Position numbers and translations under genes: made by a program. A stretch of 45,656 bases of DNA, from contig MVBO01000118.1 of assembly GCA_002261195.1 (NCBI GenBank), forward strand, positions 1 to 45,656. Direction: 5' to 3'. Every line of letters begins with the position of its first letter. The first letter of the stretch is position 1. The stretch is from Bifiguratus adelaidae (taxonomy: Eukaryota; Mucoromycota; Endogonomycetes; Endogonales). The notes under the pieces were generated by a model, which worked only from the letters and a program-made list of their open reading frames with translations, was not told where the DNA came from and did not search any database. Of this stretch, positions 10,966 through 21,901 are shown piece after piece.

Positions 10966-11661
10966 ATGAAGTCTGCCATCCTATTAGCCTTGGCCATGGC
11001 CATCTGCTTCAACTTCGTTGATGCTGCCGCCAACCCATTTATGCGACCAAGATGCGATACCTGCCAAGCTTATCAAAACACATGTATCTCCAAGTTTCAA
11101 GATTGCATCGTCGGACTTGACATTGAAGCTGAACTCAAGGCCAAGATTAATGCATCCCTTCAAGTGCATCTCGACGTCGAAATTCAAGCCAACATTTTGG
11201 GTCTCATCACGGCCGAAGTGGATGCTCAGACCTGCGCCAAAGCCAAAGCCAAGGTGTGCGCTGATATCGACGCCAAAATTGAGGCTACCATTGCTGCTGG
11301 TGTTCAAACCATCCAACGACAAATTCCCGGCATTTGCACTGGCGCCATCGACAAATACTGTCCCAGTGCCGATAAGGGCTGCTACAAGAAGAATACTAAA
11401 GCCATCATTATGGAGATTGAGGATCTTATTACTGACATTCAAGCCAAGGTTGCCGCTGACCTGGACGCAGAACTCTGCACCGATATTGACGCTGTCATCC
11501 ACGCTCACGTGGGTGCCAACATCTTGGGGCTCGTCGTTGCCAACATCAGTGGTGATATAGAGGTCAAGGCTGACGTCAAGGCTGCCGTCAACGCCGTTGT
11601 CAAGGCCAAGCTCAACCTTGATGTGCCTGCTCTTGTGAACGCCTTGCTTGCCGTCCTCTAA
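10966..11661 (+). CDS. Secreted cysteine-containing repeat protein, unknown function
   Basis: A single exon of 231 residues. Residues 1 to about 22 form a clear signal peptide (MKSAILLALAMAICFNFVDA). The mature chain begins with four cysteines (CDTCQAYQNTCISKFQDC), and ten are visible in all. Two similar halves can be seen: each has an Ala/Lys/Asp-rich amphipathic stretch, then ANILGL followed by I/V-x-A (about 75-81 and 183-189), then another A/K/D-rich helix. The periodic Asp-Ala-Lys pattern suggests long amphipathic helices. I do not recognise the family. No membrane segment follows the signal peptide, so secretion or cell-wall residence is likely. A strong TATA box suggests regulated or abundant expression. 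It lies upstream of two secreted esterases on the same strand. A 248-residue open frame on the opposite strand is a shadow of its biased codons. Confidence 0.85.
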   Translation: MKSAILLALAMAICFNFVDAAANPFMRPRCDTCQAYQNTCISKFQDCIVGLDIEAELKAKINASLQVHLDVEIQANILGLITAEVDAQTCAKAKAKVCADIDAKIEATIAAGVQTIQRQIPGICTGAIDKYCPSADKGCYKKNTKAIIMEIEDLITDIQAKVAADLDAELCTDIDAVIHAHVGANILGLVVANISGDIEVKADVKAAVNAVVKAKLNLDVPALVNALLAVL

Positions 11662-12073
11662 ATTCGTTTCGTCTGAGTGCGTATGTGTGTTGATGCTCCT
11701 TACATTATGGCCATGTGGTCCAGCTGCCACACCCCATAGAGATACTGTACCTTTTCCGCCTAATCCTATACACTTGGCATATCCTTGTCATCATGCCTTT
11801 TCCCATCAGGGGCGCTACTTCTCTGGTTTTCCCATGGAAAGCTGGTGTCGTCGGATATGATTTCCAAGATCACTTTTGATCACTTTCCATCATCGGCAAA
11901 AGCGGGTAGCTTCCTTGTTAAGCCTAATTCCAGGATGGTCGTGCACGAAAACTCGGTAATGTGGGGCTCATGGTCGATCATCTGTGTTTCAGGGTTCTCA
12001 CATGGCTTGCATGTGGGGATTTCATGTGGGGAAGATGGGAAATCTGAGCAAGGTGGAATGTCCCGTCAGGTCG
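11662..12073. other. Intergenic, no gene seen
   Basis: About 410 bp between the secreted protein and the first esterase promoter. Short open frames (11785-12108) lack support. Confidence 0.55.
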
Positions 12074-12081
12074 TATATAAT
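12074..12081 (+). promoter_or_regulatory. TATA box of the first esterase gene
   Basis: TATATAAT sits 44 bp before the ATG at 12118, at a spacing like that of the preceding secreted gene. Confidence 0.6.
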
Positions 12082-12117
12082 CCAAGATCATGCCGGCATG
12101 GCTGTTAACCATTCACC

Positions 12118-13466
12118 ATGAAGTGGACACAATTAAGCTACTGTCTGGCCGCCAGTCTCGCATTGACGGGTGTCGCGCAAGGTGCGGCGATTGATAAGCG
12201 ACAGATCTTGCCTTGCCTTCCGTATCCCTATTGCACCACAAGCTTGACAACAAGCACGCATTCTCCCACGAGCACTACTAAGGCTCCTACAACTACCACT
12301 ACCACTCAGTCTCCGTCTTCGACGACTACTCCACCGAGCACTGGGACTACCTCCGTTCCGTCCCAACCGACCGGTACCGGCACAGGTAAGACTACGACTT
12401 TTACCTATACTGGATCGGCTGGTTCTCGTGGTTACAATGTCTACACACCTACTGGCTACAATAAGGCAACCGTTCCCTTGGTGGTTGTCCTTCACGGTTG
12501 TACGCAGTCGCCTACCTCCATTGCAGCCGACAGTGATTTCAATGGATTGGCGGATCAGCAGCAATTCATTGTTGCTTATCCGAGCGAGACAACCTCCAAC
12601 AATGCCAATGGATGCTGGGATTGGTATGATCCCGCTGGGCAGTCGCGTGGATCGGGTACGTGACAAGGAACAATTTGAGAAAAGCCATATTGATTCGGTA
12701 TATTAGGTGAACCGGCCATCATTGCGGGTATTGTCCAACAAATCCAAGGCAGCAGCACTTGGAGCATTGACCGCAAACGCACCTATGTCACTGGACTTTC
12801 CGCTGGTGCAGCCATGAGTGTTATAAGTAAGTGCGACCTGTCAAATCTTATTGAACCTAATGCATCTTTCTAGTGGGAGTGACTTATCCAGACATCTTTG
12901 CGGCGGTTGGCGTAGGCGCGGGTTTGGAATACAAATCCGCCACCTCTCAAACGCAAGCAGATGGGCAATTGTTTACTACAGGCTCACCAGGCCCGGATCC
13001 CACGCAACAAGGCTCTGTCATTTACCAAGCCATGGGTTCGTACGCCAGGCGTCTACCCACCATTGTCTTTCACGGAACAGCGGATGCCACTGTGCCGGTG
13101 ATTCATGGAAAGGAAGTGGTCATTTCCATGAGTGTAGCCAATTCTCTTGCGGACAGCTCCTTCACCGCCACCAATTACAATTCACCCTCCAGCAATGTGA
13201 CTGGTCAAGTCCCGAATGGATACGCTTACAATGCCATGTCTTGGAACGACAACAGTGGTAAGCCCGTGGTCGAATATTACCTGGTGCAAACCATGGATCA
13301 TCGATGGTCTGGTGGATCAGCTCAGTTTGTGAATGGAGCAGGTAAGTCCAGGCCTATCTGATATTGAAGGACTAACGGTGCATCTCCAGACATGTACACG
13401 GATCCCAAGGGACCTAGCTTTACGGCAATTTCGTATAATTTCTTTAAGGCCAATCCCATGCCTTAG
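12118..13466 (+). CDS. Secreted PHB-depolymerase/CE1-type esterase with Ser/Thr linker
   Basis: Exons 12118-12655, 12707-12826, 12874-13341 and 13390-13466 give 400 residues; introns are 51, 47 and 48 nt. A signal peptide (about residues 1-22) is followed by a dibasic KR, a short CLPYPYC element and a Thr/Ser/Pro-rich linker (about 45-93), probably O-glycosylated. The alpha/beta-hydrolase domain has the oxyanion segment VVLHGCTQ. The nucleophile Ser211 is in GLSAG, with Asp290 in HGTADATVP and His362 in MDHRWSGG. This is the set used by the poly(3-hydroxybutyrate) depolymerase/LpqC group, which overlaps carbohydrate esterase family 1 (acetylxylan and feruloyl esterases). The linker has no recognisable carbohydrate-binding module beside it. 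It most likely deacylates plant or microbial polysaccharides outside the cell. The neighbour at 13645 is a close paralogue. Confidence 0.92.
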
Positions 13467-13617
13467 TCATGTCTATCTGTCAATTACATGTGAATAAGAT
13501 GCTTGATTAACCCCTAAACCTTCGACGCCATGGCGTTCCATGTACGCGTTATCCCCACATGTTTCCCTAGTCTATATTTGGAAATGACCTCAATCGATTG
13601 CCGACCGAGATGAACGG

Positions 13618-13626
13618 TACATAAAA
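13618..13626 (+). promoter_or_regulatory. TATA-like element of the second esterase gene
   Basis: ACATAAAAT lies about 20 bp before the ATG at 13645 and 37 bp before the in-frame ATG at 13663. The spacing slightly favours the second ATG. Confidence 0.4.
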
Positions 13627-13644
13627 TGGGCACCATACACAGCC

Positions 13645-14882
13645 ATGGCACACCGAGCCATCATGAGACTTGCGGCACTGCTATCGGCCAGCTTAGCCAC
13701 TGCCTCTGTCGTCGCTGCTCTTCCACAGAGCCAATCGACGTATGAAGCGTACAATTATACCAACGCGGCCGGAACGCGTCTTTACAAACTCTACACGCCC
13801 GCTAGTCTAGTCAACAGTCATCCTCCGGCTCCATTGGTGGTGGTGCTCCACGGATGTACCCAGAGCGCGGATATCATTGCGGCAGATTCCGAGTATAACG
13901 GTCTGGCGGACAAGGAAGGATTTCTGGTGGCCTATCCACAGCAGGGAGCCGATATCATTGCCTCGACATGTTGGCAGTGGTGGTTGCCAGAGCATCAGGC
14001 AAGGGGAACAGGTACCGGTTTGCTTTATCCCGGGACAAGCGTGTGCTTACATTTTTGCAGGTGAGCCTTCCATCATTGCCGGTATCACTCAGCAAATTCA
14101 AATGATGCGTCCCGTCGACAAGCGTCGGACCTATGTTATTGGTCTGTCTGCTGGCGGGGCCATGACGGTGATCAGTAAGTCGTCGAACACATGACTGTGG
14201 GACCATATTGATCTTTATTGTTGTTTAGTGGGTGCTACGTACCCCGATGTTTATGCCGCCATAGGCGTCGCATCAGGATTAGAATACAAGGTAGCCACCA
14301 ACTTTACCTTTGCTAACGCGCTCTTGACGACCACCGGCGTACCTGGACCCGACCCCAACACCCAAGCACAGCTGGCCTATCAAGCGATGGGACCCTACGC
14401 TCGACCGGTGCCTACTATCATCTATCACGGTACCGCTGATGTCGTCGTACCATTTTTCCATGGTCTAGAAGTGGCTCAACAAACCGTTGGAACGAATGCT
14501 TTGGCAGCTCATGATAGCGAACTTGATTACGCGAACCCGAGTGGCAATACTACTGGTACCGTTCCCAATGGATACCCATACTATCAAACGCAATGGACGG
14601 GCAGACGTCCCGAGGAGACTGTGGTGGTGAGTCCAGGTGTAACTTGTGTTGCTTCAACACTCATGTCTTGCAGTTTTATGCCGTGGAAGGTATGGATCAC
14701 CGTTGGTCTGGAGGCGCGGCACCTGGTGTCAATGGAACAGGTAGGCAACCACAAAACGTCAAGGAATTGCATCTAAGCATTATCTTGCAGATATCTATAC
14801 AGACCCCAAGGGCGTCAGTGCGACAGAGACATCTTGGGCTTTTTTTAAGCGATTCAAAAATACAGATCGTAATAATGCGTAA
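13645..14882 (+). CDS. Secreted PHB-depolymerase/CE1-type esterase, tandem paralogue
   Basis: Exons 13645-14011, 14061-14174, 14229-14626, 14674-14740 and 14791-14882 give 345 residues; introns are 47-54 nt. The triad is Ser152 in GLSAGG, Asp231 in HGTADVVVP and His302 in MDHRWSGG. A signal peptide covers about residues 1-25. The ATG at 13645 has a good Kozak context (GCCATGG). The in-frame ATG at 13663 would also give a complete signal peptide and fits the TATA spacing better. It lacks the Ser/Thr-rich linker of its upstream neighbour. Three introns match that gene in position and phase; a fourth, at 14627-14673, is extra. Same likely role: extracellular esterase on polysaccharide acyl groups. 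The two genes arose by tandem duplication. Confidence 0.92.
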
Positions 14883-14921
14883 AAGCTAATGATACAATAT
14901 ACTTCACCTTAGTTACTGTTC

Positions 14922-16236
14922 TCATGGTTGCATTTGATCCCATAGCTCGCATTGACCAGCGACCTGACCACGGTCTACGTTTTCAAACTGAGAGCACGTG
15001 TCACCCTCTGCGACGTCTTCCTGCCTATTGACTCTGTCCACACGTGGTATGAATAATCCAGATGTCGTCATCCAGTCGCGACAAAGACCTTGAAGTAAGA
15101 TTTGCGTTTCCATAAAGGCCACCACGGAGTCATAGTGCACGCCGTCGACGGAATGCGCTTGCGCAAACGAAGTGTTTGTCGAGTGGAACACGTCCATGGG
15201 GTCAATGCATTGCGAGCTGTCCATGTGCATCCATTCACTCATACAAGCCAGCGCAGCTCTCTGCGCTTCGCGAAACCAGGCCTGTCGTATGGGTGTATTA
15301 CAATGCGCGCATAGAGGAGCGGAAGTTTTGCATTCAGACTCGTGAATACGATGCGTCCGTAACAGAATCGCTTTCGGTCGACGTGACTGTGTGATGACGG
15401 TATGCAAATCTTGACAGATGGTGGTCAATACGGATGTCAGTTTTTGAAAAAAGGCATTGACACCGAGATTATACTGTCCCATATCCCTGAAAGTGATTGC
15501 AATCGTCAATATATGTCCAACAAGCACTAGGATGAAGGGCTAGCCCTAGATCGACTCACCAGACGCCAAAATTCATCACCACATGGTCAATTTGATTCTC
15601 CTCATCGTTATTCCCAAAAGACCATCTCGGTGCAGACTGGTATACGCTGGGCTCCCAGAGAAAGCGCAACCTGGTGTGTCCAAACTCTGTATCCAACGCA
15701 ATATCCTGATCCGCTTGTCCAAGCTTGTCCGTCCACACAAACCAGGCGTCGAATTGCTGCACAATCTCTCGCAGGATGTTGCGCAGGATCGAGTCGCCCG
15801 AGAAGACAAACGTCTTGCCTGCCAAGCATTGTCGGATATCGGTAGGCGAAAAGGTATGATATTGACACGTCTCTGGTTCCCACCATGCCATCTCTTTCTC
15901 TCGAATGCCTTGACCACCGTTGGCGCCTGTAATGAGGTTCACGGGTACTCGGCGAGTTGACCATACTCCTCGGTGCGATTTTAGGTCTGGACATATCGGT
16001 TTCCTCGCATGCTTGATAGAGTAAGTCTCACTTGGGGGATTGTTGTAGAGAAGGAATGGTGCCTGAACAGTGAGAATGTACGGCATGTGGGGGTATCCTG
16101 GTAAACTTGGTTGTCGATAGCCACGAGAGTGGTTGTGGAGGGTATCTTGAGGACGTAAGAGTCGAGATGTGGACCATACGAGTAGAACAAGCAAAGCAGC
16201 TATGCCTGCATACTGCAACGCCGTCGTTCGTCTCAT
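14922..16236 (-). CDS. Membrane-anchored PC-esterase / SGNH-like protein
   Basis: Exons 16236-15560 and 15486-14922 (73-nt intron) give 413 residues. Residues 9-27 are a single hydrophobic segment after a short basic N-terminus, so a type II membrane protein of the Golgi or ER is expected. The GDS motif in FSGDSILRN (about 147-149) and a DxxH motif in SVDGVHYDS (Asp340, His343) are the catalytic hallmarks of the PC-esterase group. That group includes Cas1p/CASD1, the NXPE proteins and plant trichome-birefringence-like O-acetyltransferases. Many members O-acetylate glycans. No multi-pass acyltransferase domain like that of Cas1p follows, so it resembles the shorter fungal and NXPE-like members. 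The acceptor glycan is unknown. It converges on the second esterase, 39 bp apart. Confidence 0.85.
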
Positions 16237-17890
16237 AAAGAGAAATAGTATGGCTTGCGTTACAAAGTGCGCGCAGTGTCAATTGGTTGTTGGCCACGGG
16301 ATGATGAAGGGGGTATTCTGACGCCTAAAGGCTATCTGGGATGGAATGAGAGCCATGAATCTCTGGTGGATCGGATACAACAGTGCTCTACTCCAGGCTA
16401 TGCTCTTTGCCCTCTCTCCCGGCGATTTCCCTAAATGGGGTGTGATTTGACCCGGGATTTGAAACAATGGACACTCAAAAGGCTTCTGTTTACGTGCCAT
16501 TGGCTCTGACTGGCTGTAGAGACTTTAGCGCTGGGAAGTTGTGCTGAATCTGATGAATGTTACTGCAATGCAATGAACCATTAGTCTGTGGTCTCTCAGA
16601 GTCAGCCGTATGAGCTGATCTCGCTGTTGGTCAATCCATCTATGCGGACCTTCCTCCGGCAAGGCCCGCATCGTACTGTCGACCTCACCGTCTTTAGGTC
16701 ATCGAATGGGCTCTAGATGACATCACCCCTACACACGTAAACATTGGATGTCACCATCAATGATGTTCCTTGCAGACAAACTCAAGGTAACCGGGGACCC
16801 CAGCGGCTCCCTAGGTTTGAAGGCAATCGTATCCATGACCGACCTCTCCCGGCGGGTCGAGGCCCGCTGGTGGGGTCGTGACCCTCCAGAATAAGACGTC
16901 CATAAGCCGGCCCGACCAAGAAACTCAAAAAGTCCCGAGGGTATGAACGGATTGGAGAGCATCCTTTGCATGTAGAGAGATATTGCAAGTAACCAAGGTT
17001 CGACACATCACCTCACCGTTGGCATTACCAGATGTGTCTTTCAGCCTTTAGCTATTAGATAGCTATCAGCATACCTATAAATCATGGAGTAAAGGTAGTC
17101 TTGCAATTCGAGATTGTCATTGTCACATCAATATCGTCAATCTAGCACTCTCTTTCCATAGGCCGTCCAACTTCCAGATGAGCCGAGATACCACATACCA
17201 GGTCCAGAAGAAGAGAAGATACTAGATGCAATATATTAGATGCTGTATATGGCAAAAGATGCCTATATGCGATAATTTACATGCCATACGCGCACATTGC
17301 TAATGTTTTCCAGTCTCGCACGGTGCTTCCTATCTACCCGTTTGTTTGAGCTTCAATTCTTTGGGAAAGGCGGATTGTTTCCTGAATTTGGTATTGTCAG
17401 TACCAGCAGCCCGACCTCCACCTTCGCTTTAACACCGCCATCAAGGTCGCTCCTATACCAGCGATGTCAGAATGGCAAGCATTGCCAAACGCCGTAAAAA
17501 TGCTTACGGCTTGGTGATGTCAAGTATGAACGCAAAAGTCTCCCCTTTTCCCTTCACTCGCCACAGAGGAAAGCATATTTGATATCGAGAGGCAGTAGAG
17601 CCCCGGTTACTCTGAGTATGTATTCTAAGGGCGCCTCGATTTCCGTAAAGTCAGCTTGATGGAAGACCCAGCAGCTTTGTCACGGTAACATATGAATTGC
17701 TGATCATTGAAGCTTGCTATCAAGGGATCAGCTTAACCTTTGCTCTCTCTCTGTTAAGACTTACGTGTCATGAATGGAGGTCATGGTAGGCAAGATCAAT
17801 GAGTAAGGAGGTAACGGGAGCAAGATGGAATAGGGAAATGCGCATTTCCCATAAATGGTGTGATATTTCTTGTGGCCCCACATTTTCACC
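16237..17890. other. Largest gene-free stretch; no coding gene supported
   Basis: About 1.65 kb between the divergent PC-esterase and START-domain genes. Open frames on either strand are short (80 codons or fewer) and match nothing I know. There is no tRNA B box. A GC-rich patch near 16800-16920 includes a small GCGGG/CCCGC inverted repeat. Two hairpins lie at 17474-17514. It is long for a window where most divergent gaps are under 300 bp, so a non-coding RNA or an unrecognised small gene is possible. Confidence 0.5.
17474..17514. repeat. Two adjacent short hairpins
   Basis: GGCAA-GCA-TTGCC at 17474-17486 is followed directly by GCCGTAA-AAATGC-TTACGGC at 17491-17510. The second is flanked by CCAA and TTGG that can extend the stem past a two-base bulge. 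The hairpins overlap at 17485-17486, so the two could compete. They lie about 380 bp before the START gene. A terminator, a structured RNA or a dyad binding site are all possible. Confidence 0.45.
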
Positions 17891-18677
17891 ATGACCTTTC
17901 AGGATTCCGACTTTGTGCATTTCGCTTCTCAACTGGCACAACCAGACCTCAATGGCTGGGACTATTATATCCAGACACCGGACTTTAAGGTGTACCGCAA
18001 AAAGTCCATGCGCAACCCCAACCTGTTCGAATACAAGTGCATTGGTGCTTACAAGAATGTGAAGCCGCATGTGCTTGCGCGCGTTTATCTCGACCTCGAA
18101 TATCGGCGACAGTGGGACAGGAATATGCTGGGATACCAAGAGCTACGACCCGACAAGTTTCACTACACCATCAAGTACCCTTGGCCCATGAGCAACAGAG
18201 ACTATGTCTATGAGATTGTGAAGCGCAAGGTGGTACAACAAGATGGATCAAGCGCGTACGTGATCTTGGGTGATTCTATCAAGGATCATGATGTACCGGT
18301 CAAAAATGGGGTCGTTCGCATCGACAACTATCTACAAAAAGTGGCTATTCATGCCACGGAAGATGGAAATGGCAGTGCGGTGGTCTTGGATTACTTTGAT
18401 GATCCAAAGGTAGGTTGTGGAGTGCTGCCGATGCCTTTCGGGGCATTTGCTGAACCCATCCTCGTACCCTTAGGGCAACATACCGACGGCCGTCATCAAT
18501 TGGGCTGCAAAAACAGGGGTTCCAGGTGAGTGAACGAGCATGATCTCGATGTTGAACTGGCTTCTCATGCATCTTTCAGGGTTCATGAAAAGTCTGCAGG
18601 ACGCTTGCATCAAGTTTCAAAAAGATCATCCCGATTTCACACCAGACACCGACGAAACCACCACCATTCAGGCCTAG
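17891..18677 (+). CDS. START-domain lipid-transfer protein (PCTP-like)
   Basis: Exons 17891-18409, 18474-18525 and 18580-18677 give 222 residues; introns are 64 and 54 nt. Almost the whole chain is one START domain: GWDYYIQTPDFKVYRKK at the start, then VARVYLDLEYRRQWDRN (the conserved RxxWD segment) and KYPWPMSNRDYVYEIVKRK. It ends with PTAVINWAAKTGVPGFMKSL, the C-terminal lid helix. The length is close to that of phosphatidylcholine transfer protein (about 214 residues), and there is no signal peptide or membrane anchor. A cytosolic phospholipid carrier is the likeliest role, but the lipid cannot be read from the sequence. The ATG sits in a CACCATG context. It converges with TOP3B, with 97 bp between the stops. 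Confidence 0.9.
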
Positions 18678-18774
18678 CTTATCTAAAGACATCTTATGGA
18701 GAGCATCATAGAATTTACATGTAGAGATACAATGACTGCCACGTCCAAAAGATAGAGCCTTTTTGTACCATCTG

Positions 18775-21700
18775 CTATCGACGACTTCGTCCACGACGTC
18801 CTTTTCCACGTCCTCGACGGCCACGGCCACCTCCTCGTCCAGATCTCACATTCCGGCGGGCAAACCTAGACATGACCGTATTAGTCCGATGCCATCATGA
18901 CCTTGGGCTGCACCTTACCTGGTTTCCAAGAGAGCTTCCATCTCTTCATCACATAGAATGCACCCTTCCAGGGACTCTCTATTCTGGTTCTCTCGAAAGT
19001 CGACTTTGAGCAACGTCGCTCCACAATCGCACACCTCATCTTTCTGAATGCTGACCGATTTGATGGTATCCAGAAAGCTCGATACAATGTTGCATTCATT
19101 GCAGGATAATTTCCAGCGTGGTGCTGAGGTGGCGTCGAGAATCAGTCGGCCTGGACAGGCAGCTTCATCTGATTGCTGAGGACACGGACAGACGGCGTTC
19201 TTGGTCATGGAATGGGAACAGGTGGGATGGGGACAGTGGTTGCAAGCCATGCCCTTTTTGATGCCTTCAAAGGGCGGGTTGTTGTAACAGTAGGGACACA
19301 CAGGATAGCCGGTTCCTTTAGAGCCTGTAGAGAAAAGCAGGAGTTCAAAGTCATCCAGGGGACACTTGAGTTCGCGATAGAGCTTGATGTTGCCGTTTTG
19401 AGGGAGCGAATAGGTTTCGTCGCAGGTTTTGCAATGAAGGCGCTGGGGTTTGAGACCAATGTACTTCATGTATCGTTTGCATTTGCCACACTTGGACATG
19501 ATCTTGCCTGTTGCTGCCAGAGGAGAAAAAGTCGCCTCAAACAATTCGTCCATGAGCTCGACGCGCTTGACAAAGTAGGCGAACTTGCGTTCAAAGATGG
19601 CTAAGAAATAGTCCAACACTTCACGATGACTGGCCTGTCCTAATGCAATATAATTCAGCTGCTGTTCGACATCTGATCGCATGGTCGGCAGCGAAAGTTC
19701 TGCGTCAATCTTTTGATAGCCGTGAATAAGGACAATACCGAGATTGGTGGGAACGAGCTTTCGAGAGGTGCCTTGGACATGCACATAATTCCGCTGGCAA
19801 ATGTTGTTGATATGGGTAGGGATGGAAGCGTCGGTGCCGATACCATTCTTTTCCATGAGTTCAATCACTTCAGATTCGGTCAGATAGTCGGGTGGACTCG
19901 TCTGTCCTTCTCCAAGCTTCATCTCCAGGATATCAAGTTTCTCTCCTTTGGTGAATGTGGGAATATATTCATCGGCCAGGAGACGCCAATGCATCACGGC
20001 GGCAAATCCTGGAGAAGTGACCTGCACACCGGACGCTTCGAACCTTTCATTGCCGATTTCGACCTCGATACTCGTCTTGACGTATTTGAGATTGGGGCTG
20101 CTCGATCCAATAAAATGCCGTGCAATGAAATCGTATAGTCGCCAGGCGTTTCCCGTCAATTCGCCCTCATCAGCCACACACAAAGGTGTGATGGGTGGAT
20201 GATCACCCACGTCCGTACCACCTGTCGGTCGCTCAAAGCCTCGTTCTAGTAGAGCGCGGCAATGATCACCCCACAATGGGTGCTTGGCTTGCTCCTTCAA
20301 GACACCGTGCAAATCAAAGTTTTTGGGGTATTGGGATGTCTCAGTGCGTGGATAGGAAATGTAACCCTGGGTATAAAGTCGCTCTGCCGTGTTCATGCAA
20401 TCTTGAGGAGCGATACCGAGGTGGGCGGAGCCGAATTTGAGCAGTTCGACCGTATTCAAGGCATGCGGCCGTTGTCGAACTTGCGGTTTCGCTGTGACAT
20501 CTACTACGCTAAGTAAAGAGTCAGCATCGTGTACCCTTAAGTGCAGAAATACTCACGTTGCCGTTTTGCCATCTTTGAGCATAGAGAGAAAGAGGTTCGC
20601 AACGTGCTTGTCAAAAACACGACCACGCTCCCACGTCAACTTGACAGGGTACGGTGATTCAGGGTTTTTCTTATCCACGGTGACATTGATGGTCCAAAAG
20701 TTTTCCGGTGTGAAGGATTGTATTCGGTCATGCCGCTCAACGCAGAAGGACAAGGTCGGTGTCTGACAAGGACCATAGGAGATGACGGACGAGTCCAAAT
20801 TTCCGTATTTGCCCTGAAAGAAGCGGGTCTGGAACCTGCAACCAAAAGCTTCTACTTGAGTATTCGGAAATGACGTGCAATGTTTACGCCTACCTTGTGA
20901 AAGCCACGCCGACCTTGAGATCAAGCTCCTGTCTAGCATCAACCGCTGTTTGATTCCGCCAATTGTAAGCAACTGATTCGAGAAATACCACCTTTTCCTC
21001 ACCTCTTGCTTCATTCTCATTAGGCTTTCCCAGATTGTCCATGGCTTTTCGAATATCAGCAGCCGTGAGGGCTACAATCGACCACGTTAGTTAATCGCTC
21101 GCTCACAGCAAAAGCCACTCACCCGAAAACTTTGCGCGATAGACATGAGTCATCTTACCCTGCCCTCCCGGAGGATGTTTCATATTCGGCAAGGTATTGT
21201 CAATCACCTCGAAGCAAATGTTTTCGCCTTCACGATCACAATCAAGCCAGAGGACCAAATAATCGATGCCTTTGGATTCTGACTGGAGATGTCTCGTCAT
21301 GTGAGACTAGGAGTGTGTAAGCAATAGCAAGAGCGAAAACGCGCGCACATGCGACGTGATTTCGGGCATCAACCATATTGCTTACCTTGCCGCCTGCCTC
21401 GAGTTTTTTGGTGTTGGCCGCAAACAGTCTTGTCGGCTCCACATCCCAGCTATTGAACTCGGCCGTAAAATCCAAGCTATGCGAGTCAGTAAACGTGCCT
21501 TGCTCATAAAGCTCTGCATGTACCTGTAGACATGACCTATCGCGTCGGTAAGTTACGTGAAGCGGATCACTTGCCTTGCTTCGCCCACTTACCCGTCACC
21601 GACGTAAACTTGAACTTGGCCGGTTGTCCCTGGAAGGTGCCGTTCCATTCATGCACTGGCGTCACGCCCTTTCGTGTACCAAACTGTCCATACCATCAAC

Positions 21701-21872
21701 ATGCATGTAAGCCTCGAACGCGTCGTGACACTTACATGACCACCTGGAGCGAGTAGTTTTGAAATGGCCTCGGCGAGTGATGGCTTCTCTGCCACCTACA
21801 CCACAAGACATACCGTCAATACTACCATCGAAACCGTCAATGTGCTCAACTAACCATCAACACCGTCCCCAT
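18775..21872 (-). CDS. TOP3B: DNA/RNA topoisomerase III beta
   Basis: Ten exons: 21872-21855, 21795-21736, 21683-21593, 21536-21524, 21476-21386, 21306-21123, 21071-20894, 20835-20557, 20508-18919 and 18865-18775. They total 864 residues; human TOP3B has 862. The Toprim domain shows VAEKPSLA and [10 protein letters not shown] (metal-binding DxDxE). The catalytic tyrosine is the second Tyr of [11 protein letters not shown], about residue 357. The C-terminal third carries paired cysteines of several zinc-binding modules (CGKCKRY, CKTC, CPYC, CNHC, CNEC, CDCG, CILC). The last exon encodes an RGG/RG-rich tail ([19 protein letters not shown]). This is the beta, not alpha, subtype, which relaxes or unknots DNA and RNA, in animals with TDRD3. 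Exon 4 is only 13 nt. Its start codon is 29 bp from that of RPE1. Confidence 0.95.
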
Positions 21873-21901
21873 GAGTATTTTGTCTCACTTCCTCCGTCAC
21901 C

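Noticed and set aside
10984-11730. 248-codon open frame antisense to the secreted repeat protein
   Set aside because: It mirrors the Ala/Lys/Asp codon bias of the sense gene, lacks a signal peptide or known domain, and the sense strand has TATA box and signal peptide.
16729-17006. Two overlapping minus-strand frames in the long gap
   Set aside because: They are short, with no signal peptide or domain and no clear start context; kept only as part of the gap description.
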